Shown: positions 40,020 through 49,256 of the stretch, one piece after another
How the letters are laid out: each line of letters opens with the position of its first letter
Numbering within the stretch: position 1 is the first letter of the stretch
From: Betaproteobacteria bacterium
GTDB taxonomy: Bacteria; Pseudomonadota; Gammaproteobacteria; Burkholderiales; Casimicrobiaceae
NCBI GenBank assembly: GCA_013298145.1
Contig: JAAFJO010000005.1
Location: 310,001-374,000, forward strand
DNA: 64,000 nucleotides
Direction: 5' to 3'
The notes under the pieces: generated by a model
What the model was told of the DNA's origin: nothing
The model's input: the letters and a program-made list of their open reading frames with translations, nothing else
Database searches by the model: none
Made by a program: the position numbers and the translations under genes

Positions 40020-41075
40020 CTAGAACGCCACCACGTGATCAAGCTCCACACGAATGCCAATCGCTTCCCCAATCCGATGGTTGTGGTGGCTTGGAACAAG
40101 CGCCAACACGCTGCGCCCGCTCGGCAGTTCGAGGGTGTAGAGGAATTCTGCGCCGCGAAACGCGCGCGCCAACACCTTTGCCGTGGTGGGGCTCGCGTCG
40201 TCATGCACGACGTCGTCCGGGCGCAAGAGTAAGTCGATCCGCTCACCACCGCTGCGAGTGGTAGGTGTTGAAAGCTTCAACTCGCCAATTTCGCTTTCGA
40301 CGTGGTTCGCGTCAATCACAGTCACTGGCAGAAAAACGCCTTCGCCCACAAAATCAGCGATGAATCGAGAAGCTGGCTTGTGATAAAGGTTGTAAGCTGT
40401 ATCCCACTGCACGAGCTCACCATCGCGAAGCACGCCGATTTCGTCCGCGAGCGCAAACGCTTCGTATTGATCGTGTGTCACCAAAAGTGCAGTCGCATTG
40501 GCTTCGAGGAGCGTTGCGCGCACCTCGGCTGATAACCTCTGCCGAGTCTCGATATCAAGGTTAGAAAACGGTTCATCAAAGAGCACTAGCTGTGGTTTCA
40601 CCACGAGCGCGCGCGCCAACGCAACGCGCTGCTGCTGGCCGCCGGAGAGCTCATGCGGATAGGTGTGGCCCGCATCGCGCAGGTGCACGAGACTCAGCGC
40701 TTCATCCACCCGTTTGTCGCGCTCAGCGCGAGTGAGCTTCGCTAACCCGAATCCAACGTTATCTCGCACGTTCAAGTGCGGAAAGAGCGCGTAATCCTGG
40801 AATACGACACCAACGCCGCGATACTCCGGATCGATGTAGGTGCGACTATCTGAAACGACGCGTTCACCGATTCGAATCGAGCCACCGCCAATCCGTTCGA
40901 GGCCAGCAACGCATCGCAGCAAGGTCGTTTTTCCACAGCCCGACGGGCCCAGCAAGCAGCCGACGCGTCCCGCTTCCACCGTAAACGAGACGCCATGTAG
41001 CGTATCCCGCGAGGGTTCTCGCCCGCGCGGCGGATACCGGTGAGTTAGCTGCGAGACGATGAGCGAGTTGGGCAT
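40020..41075 (-). CDS. fbpC: FbpC-like iron(III)-type ABC transporter ATPase (orphan)
   Basis: From ATG 41075 the protein has 351 residues. Walker A GPSGCGKT is at 43-50, the Q loop in GVVFQDYALFPHL, the signature LSGGQ at 143-147 and Walker B LVLFDEP at 163-169. A C-terminal TOBE-like domain (about 240-351) follows. Order and sequence match FbpC/PotA-type importers, best iron(III). No permease or binding protein is adjacent, so its partners are elsewhere. A palindromic repeat begins ten bases upstream of the start codon. Confidence 0.85.
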   Translation of the reverse strand: MPNSLIVSQLTHRYPPRGREPSRDTLHGVSFTVEAGRVGCLLGPSGCGKTTLLRCVAGLERIGGGSIRIGERVVSDSRTYIDPEYRGVGVVFQDYALFPHLNVRDNVGFGLAKLTRAERDKRVDEALSLVHLRDAGHTYPHELSGGQQQRVALARALVVKPQLVLFDEPFSNLDIETRQRLSAEVRATLLEANATALLVTHDQYEAFALADEIGVLRDGELVQWDTAYNLYHKPASRFIADFVGEGVFLPVTVIDANHVESEIGELKLSTPTTRSGGERIDLLLRPDDVVHDDASPTTAKVLARAFRGAEFLYTLELPSGRSVLALVPSHHNHRIGEAIGIRVELDHVVAF

Positions 41076-41084
41076 CGAACGATT

Positions 41085-41187
41085 GTAGGATGGGTGGAGC
41101 GGAGCGATACCCATCAATGGCGTTTTGAACGGCGTAGCTCGATTGCGTCGCGCGCGATGGGTATCGCTTCGCTCCAACCGTCCTAAC
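41085..41187. repeat. Inverted-repeat (REP-like) pair between fbpC and thrC
   Basis: Arms 41085-41115 (GTAGGATGGGTGGAGCGGAG...) and 41156-41187 form an imperfect ~30-bp inverted repeat around a 40-bp centre. Similar 'GGATGGGT...GATACCCATC' palindromes are widespread as intergenic REP-like sequences. It occupies almost the whole space between the fbpC start and the thrC stop. Confidence 0.75.
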
Positions 41188-41196
41188 CAGGCGCGT

Positions 41197-42633
41197 TTAC
41201 AGTGAAGCGGCGATCATCGCCTTCACACGATTTACGTCCAATCCCATCGTGGTTACTTGCTGCGGCAATTTCATCATCGCTTTCTGCGCGTCGGTCATCG
41301 GTGGTTCGAAGCCAACAGCTTCTTCTACCGTAGCCGCAAACTTTATGGGCAAAGCGGTTTCTAAAGCAATAATTGGTATCTCTTGTTTTATGTGGGCGCG
41401 CCCCACATAAACCGCGTCTGCCGTGTGAGTGTCGATGAGTACGTTCGTTCTCTGAAACGTCTCGCGAATCGTGGCTAAGCGGTTTGCGTGCGTGCTCGTA
41501 CCGGCCACAAACCCGAAGCGTTCACGCACTGATTTGAATTCCGGTGTGTTCGATAAATCGAATGATCCACCGCGATCCACTTCCTTCCAAAGCGCGGCAA
41601 TTCGCTCGGCATCGCAACCGAGCAAGTGAAAGACGAAGCGCTCAAAGTTAGACGCTTTCGAAATGTCCATGGACGGCGAGGAGGTTTCAAACGTTTCCGC
41701 GCTTTTCCGAGGGCGATACACACCGGTCTGGAAAAACTCAGCGAGCACGTTGTTTTCGTTCGTTGCGAGAATCAGCGTGTCAATCGGCACGCCCATCTCG
41801 CGAGCGATGTGCCCCGCGAGAATATTGCCGAAATTACCTGACGGCACCGCGAACGAAACCTTCTGTGAATTGCTTGTCGTCGCCGAAAGATAGCCGCGCA
41901 CGTAGTACACGACTTGCGCAACGATGCGGCCCCAGTTGATCGAATTGACCGTGCCGATGTTGTGTTTGCGTTTGAACTCAAGATCGTTCGACACCGCTTT
42001 CACGATGTCTTGACAATCATCAAATACGCCAACGACCGCGATGTTGTGAATGTTCGCATCTTGCAGCGAATACATCTGCGCACGCTGAAACGCACTCATC
42101 CGACCGGCGGGTGAAAGCATGAAAACCGAAATTCCTTTACGACCGCGCATCGCGTATTCGGCTGCGCTCCCTGTGTCGCCGCTCGTGGCGCCAAGAATAT
42201 TCAAGGTTTTGTTTTGCCGCGCTAGCTCGTATTCGAACAGCCGCCCGAGCAATTGCATCGCCATGTCTTTGAATGCGAGCGTGGGGCCGTTCGAAAGATG
42301 CTGGAGCATCAACCCCGGTTGCAGCGCTTGGAGCGAGGTCAAAGGCGTGATTTCGTCGGTGTTGAACACCTCTTTCGTGTACGCAGCCTTCGTCATCACA
42401 GCAAGATCGGCATGCGGCAGATCTGTGTTGTCTACGAACTTCGCAATCACGTTGAATGCGAGCGCGTGATACGGAAGCGTCCGCCATGCGGTGAGTTCGG
42501 CCTCGGTGATCTTTGGAAGCGTTTCAGGCAGCATCAAACCGCCGTCTTCGGCGAGGCCCGAGAGCAATACTTGACTAAACGTTTGTTTGTGCGCGGTGTT
42601 GGTAAATGAGCCGCGGGTGGAGATGTATTTCAT
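41197..42633 (-). CDS. thrC: Threonine synthase
   Basis: This 478-residue PLP enzyme has the N-terminal MKYISTRGSFTNTAHKQTFSQVLLSGLAEDGGL typical of the longer ThrC class (written in pieces: STRGS, FSQVLLSGLA, EDGGL). Its PLP lysine lies in GPTLAFKDMAMQLLG, and its phosphate loop is SGDTGSAAEYAM. It converts O-phosphohomoserine to threonine. It is downstream of hom on the same strand. Bases 41345-41405 are locally A/T-rich with a near-palindrome TGTGGGCGCGCCCCACA. The ribosome-binding zone abuts a palindromic repeat. Confidence 0.95.
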   Translation of the reverse strand: MKYISTRGSFTNTAHKQTFSQVLLSGLAEDGGLMLPETLPKITEAELTAWRTLPYHALAFNVIAKFVDNTDLPHADLAVMTKAAYTKEVFNTDEITPLTSLQALQPGLMLQHLSNGPTLAFKDMAMQLLGRLFEYELARQNKTLNILGATSGDTGSAAEYAMRGRKGISVFMLSPAGRMSAFQRAQMYSLQDANIHNIAVVGVFDDCQDIVKAVSNDLEFKRKHNIGTVNSINWGRIVAQVVYYVRGYLSATTSNSQKVSFAVPSGNFGNILAGHIAREMGVPIDTLILATNENNVLAEFFQTGVYRPRKSAETFETSSPSMDISKASNFERFVFHLLGCDAERIAALWKEVDRGGSFDLSNTPEFKSVRERFGFVAGTSTHANRLATIRETFQRTNVLIDTHTADAVYVGRAHIKQEIPIIALETALPIKFAATVEEAVGFEPPMTDAQKAMMKLPQQVTTMGLDVNRVKAMIAASL

Positions 42634-42640
42634 TCTGTGA

Positions 42641-42751
42641 TGTCATCCCCGCGAAGGCGGGGACCCAGACCGGGAGAGGTTGCGATGGGGTGGCTAGGGT
42701 AGTTGTGTTGAAGGGTTCGGGGCCTAGGTCCCCGCCTTCGCGGGGATGACA
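42641..42751. repeat. REP-like inverted repeat in the hom-thrC gap
   Basis: Two perfect 25-bp arms, 42641-42665 (TGTCATCCCCGCGAAGGCGG...) and 42727-42751, face each other across 61 bp. Each arm contains the palindrome CCCCGC-GAAG-GCGGGG. This is the widespread proteobacterial 'GTCATCCCCGCGAAGG' repeat in a BIME-like doublet. The left arm starts 7 bp upstream of the thrC start codon. Confidence 0.85.
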
Positions 42752-42759
42752 GAGTTAAG

Positions 42760-44070
42760 TTACGCCAAATTCTCAAGCCGCAACATCACAATCTTCCCGC
42801 GCGTGCTCGGTTGTGCTTCGATGCTTGCAATGGCGCGTTTGATGTTTTTCTCAACGGTTTCGTGTGAAAGCAAAATGATGTCGGTTTGCGCTTCGCCTTC
42901 CTCAGGTTCTTTTTGCAACATCGCGTCGATGGAAATGCTGTTATCTGCCAAGACGCGTGTGATATCCGCGAGCACGCCTGGCTTGTCATCCACTCGCAAA
43001 CGCAAGTAATACGACGATTCGACCTCATCAATTGAAAGCACCGGCTCGCTGCCGATTTTGTCGTGATGAAAGGCAAGGTAGGGTACGCGCTGATTCGCTT
43101 GTGAATCGTTGAGTCGCGCAACATCGACCAGATCCGCAATCACGGAAGAGGCCGTGGGCGATGCTCCAGCGCCTGCGCCGTAGTAGAGCGTTGCACCGGC
43201 CGCATCGCCTTTGACGAGCACGGCGTTCATCACGCCTTCGACGTTTGCGATCAAGCGCTTGGTGGGGATAAGCGTCGGGTGTACGCGAAGCTCGATTCCG
43301 TTCGCGCGACGACGTGCGATACCGAGTAGCTTGATGCGATAGCCCATTTCCTCAGCGTAGCGAATGTCCATCGCATCAATTTTCGTGATGCCTTCTACGT
43401 GTGCCTTGTCGAACGAAAGCGGAATGCCAAACGCTAGCGACGCGAGGATGGAAGCTTTGTGTCCCGCATCAATCCCTTCAATATCAAATGTGGGATCTGC
43501 TTCGGCGTAGCCTTTTTCCTGAGCGGCTTTGAGTACATCGGCGAACGCAAGCCCTTTGCTTCGCATTTCAGACAAGATGAAGTTCGTGGTGCCATTGATG
43601 ATGCCCGCGATCCACTCGATGCGATTCGCCACGAGCGATTCGCGAAGCGTCTTGATGATGGGGATGCCGCCTGCGACTGCGGCCTCAAACGCAACGATCA
43701 CGCCCTTTGCACGAGCCGCAGTGAAAATTTCATCGCCGTGCACCGCCAGAAGGGCTTTGTTCGCCGTTACAACATGTTTGCCGTTAGCGATAGCCTTGAG
43801 AATTAAGGTTTTCGCTGGCTCATGGCCGCCCAAGGTTTCGACAACGACGTCCACGTTTGACGCGTTCACCGCTTCGTCGAGCGACATGACCGGAACCGTC
43901 GCGCCACTCATCCGCTTAATCGCCCGCTCGGGCGAGCGCGCACCCACGGCAACGATATTGATTTTGCGACCGGCACGCCGTGAAATTTCTTCGGCGTTTC
44001 GCGTGAGCACGTCAAACGTGCCGCCGCCGACTGTACCGAGACCTAGGATTGCGATGTTGAGTGGTTTCAT
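42760..44070 (-). CDS. hom: Homoserine dehydrogenase
   Basis: From ATG 44070 the enzyme has 436 residues. It has an NAD(P) fold (NIAILGLGTVGGGTFDVL), a catalytic domain with AGIINGTTNFILSEM and GIDAGHKASILASLAFG, and a C-terminal ACT domain (YYLRLRVDDKPGVLADITRVL) that suggests threonine feedback control. It reduces aspartate semialdehyde to homoserine. It lies between alaC and thrC. GAGAGGGAAAC upstream, part of a palindromic repeat, is the apparent Shine-Dalgarno. Confidence 0.96.
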   Translation of the reverse strand: MKPLNIAILGLGTVGGGTFDVLTRNAEEISRRAGRKINIVAVGARSPERAIKRMSGATVPVMSLDEAVNASNVDVVVETLGGHEPAKTLILKAIANGKHVVTANKALLAVHGDEIFTAARAKGVIVAFEAAVAGGIPIIKTLRESLVANRIEWIAGIINGTTNFILSEMRSKGLAFADVLKAAQEKGYAEADPTFDIEGIDAGHKASILASLAFGIPLSFDKAHVEGITKIDAMDIRYAEEMGYRIKLLGIARRRANGIELRVHPTLIPTKRLIANVEGVMNAVLVKGDAAGATLYYGAGAGASPTASSVIADLVDVARLNDSQANQRVPYLAFHHDKIGSEPVLSIDEVESSYYLRLRVDDKPGVLADITRVLADNSISIDAMLQKEPEEGEAQTDIILLSHETVEKNIKRAIASIEAQPSTRGKIVMLRLENLA

Positions 44071-44077
44071 TCTGTTT

Positions 44078-44236
44078 CCCTCTCGCGCAGTGCGGGAGAG
44101 GGCTAGGGTGAGGGTGGGGATCATGCGTTCGCCTTTTGAAAGCATGATTAGCTGTTACGTTGGGGTCAATGCGCTTGGAAAGAGAAAACTTCCGATGCGC
44201 TCTCACCCCAACCCTCTCCCGCGCTGCGGGAGAGGG
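44078..44236. repeat. REP-like inverted repeat between alaC region and hom
   Basis: Arms 44078-44113 (CCCTCTCGCGCAGTGCGGGA...) and 44201-44236 (TCTCACCCCAACCCTCTCCC...) form an imperfect ~36-bp inverted repeat, each arm with its own inner palindrome. It lies between the hom start and the outermost copy of the alaC 3' end. Confidence 0.85.
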
Positions 44237-44239
44237 AGC

Positions 44240-44604
44240 TTAAAGCAACCCGTCTTTGCGAAACATTTCCTTAATTCCGCGAACGGCTTGCCGTGATCGT
44301 GACTCATTTTGCCTCCGGCCGCTCGCGTGCGCTCGCTTAACGTTCGCTACGCTCATATTAGCCTTCGCCGAAATGAATCGCGCACTCACAATAGTCCATC
44401 CTTGCGGAACATTTCCTTGATTCCTCTAACTGCCTGCCGTGAACGCGATTCATTTTGCCTCCGGCCGCTTGCGTGCGCTCGCTTAACGTTCGCTGCGCTC
44501 AAATTAGCCTTCACCGAAATGAATCGCGCACTCACAATAGTCCATCCTTGCGGAACATTTCCTTGATTCCTCTAACTGCCTGGCGTGAGCGCGATTCATT
44601 TTCG
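44240..44604 (-). repeat. Three tandem copies of the alaC 3' end, 146-bp period
   Basis: Minus-strand segments 44240-44308, 44386-44454 and 44532-44600 each encode the same 22-residue tail (begins NESRSRQAV, ends FRKDGLL) plus a stop. The innermost (44532-44600) is the real alaC terminus. Copies 2 and 3 differ at 2 bases; copy 1 differs from copy 3 at 14 codons, all synonymous, and uses TAA instead of TGA. The two 77-bp spacers (44309-44385, 44455-44531) differ at 4 positions. Homology upstream stops abruptly at AAAATGA. A 13-bp inverted repeat (AAATGAATCGCGC) brackets the coding part of copies 2 and 3. Confidence 0.95.
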
Positions 44605-45719
44605 ATCAATGCAAACCGAACGTGCGAATCGCCATACTGGCCGAAGCCGATACCGGGCGACACACTGACTTTTGCATCGGCGAGTAACTTCTTTGCGAAT
44701 TCGAGTGAACCCATTTTTTTGTACGCGTCGGGGATCTTTGCCCAGATGTACATCGATGCGATCGGGTTATCCACCATCCAGCCCGCTTCATGCAGCCCCT
44801 TCACCATCACATCGCGGCGATGCTGATATTTGAGGCGAATTTCCTCAACGCATTCTTGCGGGCCTTCAAGCGCCGCAATACTCGCCACTTGAATCGGAGT
44901 GAACGTGCCGTAATCGTGATAGCCCTTGATGCGGCTCAGTGCTGAAACTAATTGTTGATTGCCCACCATAAAGCCAACACGCCAGCCAGCCATGTTGTAG
45001 CTTTTGCTCATCGTGAAGAATTCAACAGCGACATCTTTCGCGCCCTTCACTTGCATGATCGATGGCGCTTTGTAGCCATCAAATCCAAGATCGGCGTAGG
45101 CCAGATCGTGTACCACCCAAATGCCGTGTTCTTTAGCGAGCGCAACGATCTTTTCGAAAAACGCGAGGTCAACGCATTTCGCGGTTGGGTTTGACGGAAA
45201 CCCAAGAATCAGCATCTTCGGTTTCGGAAAACTTTCCCGAATCGCGCGCTCGACCTCTTCGAAGAAGTCCACGTCATCGGTCATGCGAACGCTGCGAATA
45301 TCTGCGCCCGCGATGATCGCGCCGTAAATATGAATGGGGTAACTCGGATTCGGCACGAGCGCGGTGTCGCCTCGATCCATCGTCGCGAGCATTAAATGCG
45401 CAAGCCCTTCTTTCGAACCGATGGTAACGATTGATTCGGTGTCTGGATCAAGCCACGCGCCGTAGCGCTTCGCGTACCAGCCGCAAATCGCTTTGCGCAA
45501 ACGCGGAATGCCTTTTGACACGGAGTAACCATGCGTATCACCGCGTTGTGCGGTTTCAACGAGCTTATCGACGATATGTTTCGGCGTGGGACCGTCGGGG
45601 TTGCCCATCCCAAAATCGATGATGTCCTCGCCGCGATGGCGGGCGTTCATCTTCAGTTCGGAGGTGATAGCGAAAACGTACGGAGGGAGGCGCTTGATGC
45701 GCGAAAAGTCGGTTTGCAT
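44532..45719 (-). CDS. alaC: Alanine/LL-DAP-type aminotransferase AlaC
   Basis: From ATG 45719 (Shine-Dalgarno AAGGAA) the protein has 395 residues. It is a fold-type I PLP aminotransferase: [18 protein letters not shown] start, [12 protein letters not shown], substrate loop, [11 protein letters not shown], and the PLP Lys in [17 protein letters not shown]. The sequence class is AlaC (glutamate-pyruvate aminotransferase), which in betaproteobacteria commonly precedes hom and thrC. The last 22 codons are duplicated twice downstream (see repeat at 44240-44604). Confidence 0.93.
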   Translation of the reverse strand: MQTDFSRIKRLPPYVFAITSELKMNARHRGEDIIDFGMGNPDGPTPKHIVDKLVETAQRGDTHGYSVSKGIPRLRKAICGWYAKRYGAWLDPDTESIVTIGSKEGLAHLMLATMDRGDTALVPNPSYPIHIYGAIIAGADIRSVRMTDDVDFFEEVERAIRESFPKPKMLILGFPSNPTAKCVDLAFFEKIVALAKEHGIWVVHDLAYADLGFDGYKAPSIMQVKGAKDVAVEFFTMSKSYNMAGWRVGFMVGNQQLVSALSRIKGYHDYGTFTPIQVASIAALEGPQECVEEIRLKYQHRRDVMVKGLHEAGWMVDNPIASMYIWAKIPDAYKKMGSLEFAKKLLADAKVSVSPGIGFGQYGDSHVRFALIENESRSRQAVRGIKEMFRKDGLL

Positions 45720-45919
45720 GAGGGGTTCCTTGAATTTTTCCCTCCCCGATCCGGCAGCAAATCTGACAGACGAAGGGGGAACCAAACTCAAGTTTACCGC
45801 AGCGCAACACAGCGCTGCGTCCGTAACGATTAGCGCAGCATCTTTCTGAGTTGCGTCCCCAATTATTATGGGATAGAGGCGAGTTTATTGCAAACACGAA
45901 TCGTGCTTCTCGTATTCGC

Positions 45920-46810
45920 TTATCTCACTTTTCGTTTCGCGATGGTTTCAACCGCTTGATTGAGCCCAACAAACATTTCGCTCATGAACTCGGTCACGAC
46001 TTTTGGTGCGGTGGCTGGCGACCCTGCATTGAACGGTGGCGCGGGATCGTATTCGAGGTAGAGCTGTACCGCCTGCGCATACGTTTCGTTCCGCAACTTC
46101 GCGACGAGTTGCAATCCAAAATCGATCCCGGCAGTAACGCCGCCGCCAGTGATGCGATTGCGATCGGTGACAACGCGCTCACGCGTCGGTATCGCGCCAA
46201 AGTGTTTGAGTGAATCGACAGTTGCCCAATACGACGCGGCTTTGTAGCCGTCGAGCAAACCTGCTGCCCCCAGAATCAGCGAACCGGTGCAAACGCTTGT
46301 CACATATTTCGCACGTTGTCCGCGATCGCGCAAGAAAGCCAACACCTCAGGATCATCCATCATCGTGAGCGTACCCGGTACGCCGCCAGGAACGAACAAT
46401 ACGTCGAGATCTTTCGGGCACTCTGCAAACGTGGTCGTCGGGTGGATGGGCACGAGGTTCGGGTGTTCAGGCTTTTCTGCGCGAACGACGTTACGGTTCT
46501 TCCACACGATATGGATGTCGCGATTCAACAGTGCTTCGAACACCGTGAGCGGCCCGACCAAATCCAGTGGAAACATGCCCGGATAGGCGAGCATGGCGAT
46601 GGTCAGCTTCTTCCCTTCCAGCAAGTGCGCATACTTTTTCATCACCTCCAAATGATGCGCTTCGGAGGTATCTTTCGCGGCTTGTACTTCGCGAGAAACG
46701 CGCGGGGCTGCACTCGTTGCGGATTTACTCTCCGCCGTGTGAGCGCCTGCCTTTGACGCGGCGATCAATGAAGCGATGGCTGATGCTTGTGCAAACTGTC
46801 TTCTGTTCAT
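45920..46810 (-). CDS. DJ-1/PfpI family protein, exported
   Basis: From ATG 46810 the product has 296 residues. The leader MNRRQFAQASAIASLIAAS looks like a Tat-type signal. The DJ-1/PfpI domain (about 65-270) carries the nucleophile-elbow Cys in SVCTGSLILGAAGLL and the glutamate/aspartate region AYPGMFPLDLVGP. The closest named type is isonitrile hydratase/ThiJ-like. It begins 11 bp after the TonB receptor gene stop and is probably cotranscribed with it. Substrate unknown. Confidence 0.82.
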   Translation of the reverse strand: MNRRQFAQASAIASLIAASKAGAHTAESKSATSAAPRVSREVQAAKDTSEAHHLEVMKKYAHLLEGKKLTIAMLAYPGMFPLDLVGPLTVFEALLNRDIHIVWKNRNVVRAEKPEHPNLVPIHPTTTFAECPKDLDVLFVPGGVPGTLTMMDDPEVLAFLRDRGQRAKYVTSVCTGSLILGAAGLLDGYKAASYWATVDSLKHFGAIPTRERVVTDRNRITGGGVTAGIDFGLQLVAKLRNETYAQAVQLYLEYDPAPPFNAGSPATAPKVVTEFMSEMFVGLNQAVETIAKRKVR

Positions 46811-46821
46811 TTTCAATGTCC

Positions 46822-49011
46822 TTAAAAATCGTAGCGAAATGAAAGCGAGGCGGTGCGCGGTGCGCCGACTGCGACCCAATCTGTCACGAACTGGTGGCTG
46901 CCCGTGAAGTACGCGCGGTTGAACGCATTCTTGAGATTGGCTTGCACTGTTGCGCGACCGTTGCCCATTCGAAACGCATAACTCGCCATCAAATCCACGG
47001 TGGCGTAACCAGGCATTTGGAACGTATTGGCCGTATCGCCCTGGCGTTGCGACTGTGCGAACAAACCGCCGCCGAACGAATACGCGCCGAGCGTGTAGCG
47101 CGCCCACACGCTGCCGGAATGCTTAGGTACATTCGCGAGTTGTTTGCCACGATTAAACGCATCTTCAAGCACCTCGGTTTCTGTGTACGCATAGCTTGCG
47201 ATGATGGAAACGCGCTCAGAAAGCTGCCCCAATGCATCGAATTCGATCCCGCGTGAACGCGCTTTGCCCGTGGTCAGCAGGATATTCTGCGCGAAGAAAA
47301 GGCTGTAGTCCGCGAGATTTTGCTTCTCAAGTTGATAGGCGGCGAGCGTGGTTGCGAGCGCGCCATCGAACCACTGCGCTTTGTAGCCAAGCTCGAATTG
47401 CTTTGCGCGTTCCGGCTCAAGCGCTGCGCCATCCTTCGGATTCCTTCCATTGTTGGCCGCGAGCGAGGTTTGATATTGCGCGTAGACCGATTGACTTGGC
47501 GCTAACTGATAGACGAAGCCAATACGCGGTGTGGTTTCGTTGACTTTATTCGGCGCTGTACCCTTCGCCGCGTAAACGGCTGCAGTGCGATCATGGCGCA
47601 GTGCGACCACGCCATGCAATCCTGACCCGAAGTCGATCTGATCTTGCACGGTCAAACTGCTCCAACGTGAGAGATCATCACGGTCCGTTGGGAATGCGGT
47701 CGCCGTATTGAGGCGCGGTGTATTGATCGGTTTCGGATTGAAAAAGCTGACCGATGGAAGCGTTTGTTGATACGTAGCACCCGTCTTCTCGCTGCGCTGG
47801 GTCTCGAGTGTGGCGAGGATGCTGTGATTGATGCCACCCGTTGCAAATTTTCCGGTGATGTCGAGCGTGGCTTGATCGAGCTCAACACGTCCGTCTGGGC
47901 GTGCGGAAAAATAGTAGCGACACATTTGTGGTGGCGTTTGCGTGCTGCAATCGTCGAACGTGTCAAGATTGATGCGGTACGGCGTTACATCCACCTCACG
48001 CGTATCTGCGCGCTGCGTTAGCAGACGCAATTTCGCAAGCCACGCATCGTTCAGTTTTCGCTCAACATTTAGCGCAATCGTGTTGCTCTTGACCCGCGAG
48101 AGCTCAGGCGAATCGTTGTATTGCAAATCATCGCGTGGCGCGACCGGACGCGTACCTTGAACGGGCACACCAAAGTCGGTGCGGTAGCGTTGATCGGTGG
48201 TGTTCAAGGAGACGCTCACCGAGGTGAGCGCATCGCGCCAGCCGAGCGTCGCGCTTCCCGCTGCAAGTTTGTCCTCCACAAATTTGCGCGGTGAACCGCC
48301 ATCGACGTACGACAAGTTTGCCCGCGCGAGGAGGGATTTGTCCGCATTCAATGCACCGCCACCCTCGAAAACCGTACGTGTGAGCCCATGTTCGCCGATC
48401 GTTTGATCGACAGAGAACGCGGTGGTCGCACTCAACGGACGGCGAACCACGTTCACCAAGCCACCCGGCTCGGAGCGACCGTAGAGCACGCTCGCGGGGC
48501 CTTTGACAACCTCCACAGCTTGCACGTCCGCCATATTGACCGGCACGCCCTTCACGCGATTTCCATCGAGATAGTAGGTCGAGCTGCCCGACATCGGTGA
48601 CGATGCGGACATCGATGTTGAAGGAAAGCCGCGCAGTATGAGTAGCGGTTGTGCATTACCGTTGAAGCCGAAGTCGTTGGTCACGCCAGACACGTTGCGC
48701 ACGGCGTCGGTCAGCGTGACCACCTTCTGCTCGTTCAACACGGCACGCGGCACCGTTTGAATCGCTTGCGGCGTCAAAAGATTCGGCGTGTCGGTCTTCG
48801 TTGATGTCGTTGTCGCGGTCGGTCGATAGGATTCCTGCGTGCCGATGACCTCAACCGTCTCTACACGCTGCGGTGGCGTTGAAGACGGCGGTGTCGGGGA
48901 CGCTTGTTGCGCAAAGCTAGCGCTGTTGACTACGCCGGCGATGGCTATCGCGATTGACGCGGAGAGAAGCGTCCTGCGGGCAATCGATTGCGGGAGGGAT
49001 AGGAGTTTCAT
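46822..49011 (-). CDS. TonB-dependent siderophore-type outer-membrane receptor
   Basis: A 729-residue protein with a signal peptide (1-34, ending ASFAQQ). A plug domain (about 60-190) has TDAVRNVSGVTND, ILRGFPSTSM and VEVVKGPASVLYGRSEPGGLVNVVRR, and a 22-strand barrel ends in the outer-membrane signature ASLSFRYDF. It resembles the FhuA/FoxA/FpvA class of ferric-siderophore receptors. A DUF2946 gene upstream, a family often seen with copper receptors, leaves copper or another metal chelate possible. No Fur box is evident upstream. Confidence 0.92.
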   Translation of the reverse strand: MKLLSLPQSIARRTLLSASIAIAIAGVVNSASFAQQASPTPPSSTPPQRVETVEVIGTQESYRPTATTTSTKTDTPNLLTPQAIQTVPRAVLNEQKVVTLTDAVRNVSGVTNDFGFNGNAQPLLILRGFPSTSMSASSPMSGSSTYYLDGNRVKGVPVNMADVQAVEVVKGPASVLYGRSEPGGLVNVVRRPLSATTAFSVDQTIGEHGLTRTVFEGGGALNADKSLLARANLSYVDGGSPRKFVEDKLAAGSATLGWRDALTSVSVSLNTTDQRYRTDFGVPVQGTRPVAPRDDLQYNDSPELSRVKSNTIALNVERKLNDAWLAKLRLLTQRADTREVDVTPYRINLDTFDDCSTQTPPQMCRYYFSARPDGRVELDQATLDITGKFATGGINHSILATLETQRSEKTGATYQQTLPSVSFFNPKPINTPRLNTATAFPTDRDDLSRWSSLTVQDQIDFGSGLHGVVALRHDRTAAVYAAKGTAPNKVNETTPRIGFVYQLAPSQSVYAQYQTSLAANNGRNPKDGAALEPERAKQFELGYKAQWFDGALATTLAAYQLEKQNLADYSLFFAQNILLTTGKARSRGIEFDALGQLSERVSIIASYAYTETEVLEDAFNRGKQLANVPKHSGSVWARYTLGAYSFGGGLFAQSQRQGDTANTFQMPGYATVDLMASYAFRMGNGRATVQANLKNAFNRAYFTGSHQFVTDWVAVGAPRTASLSFRYDF

Positions 49012-49256
49012 AGTTTTGATCGTGGTTGAAATGGATGATGTTGGTGTAATGGATGTGCGGGGCGGCGCTGGCTAGCGCGTTCGAATCAGCACGAATACGG
49101 CGAGCGTGTCTCTGTAAGACCAGCCGCACCACCAACCGAGAAAAAGGATCGCCTACGTAAGTGCGAATGACTACCGCTTGTCGCAGCGACAATGTTTTTG
49201 GCGTTTATGCTTGCAACTGCCCGCGCGAACGCGCGCCAAATCAGTGGCGATTGAAG

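Noticed and set aside
44309..44566. Short plus-strand frames over the alaC-tail repeats
   Set aside because: They repeat because the DNA repeats; the coding sense lies on the other strand.
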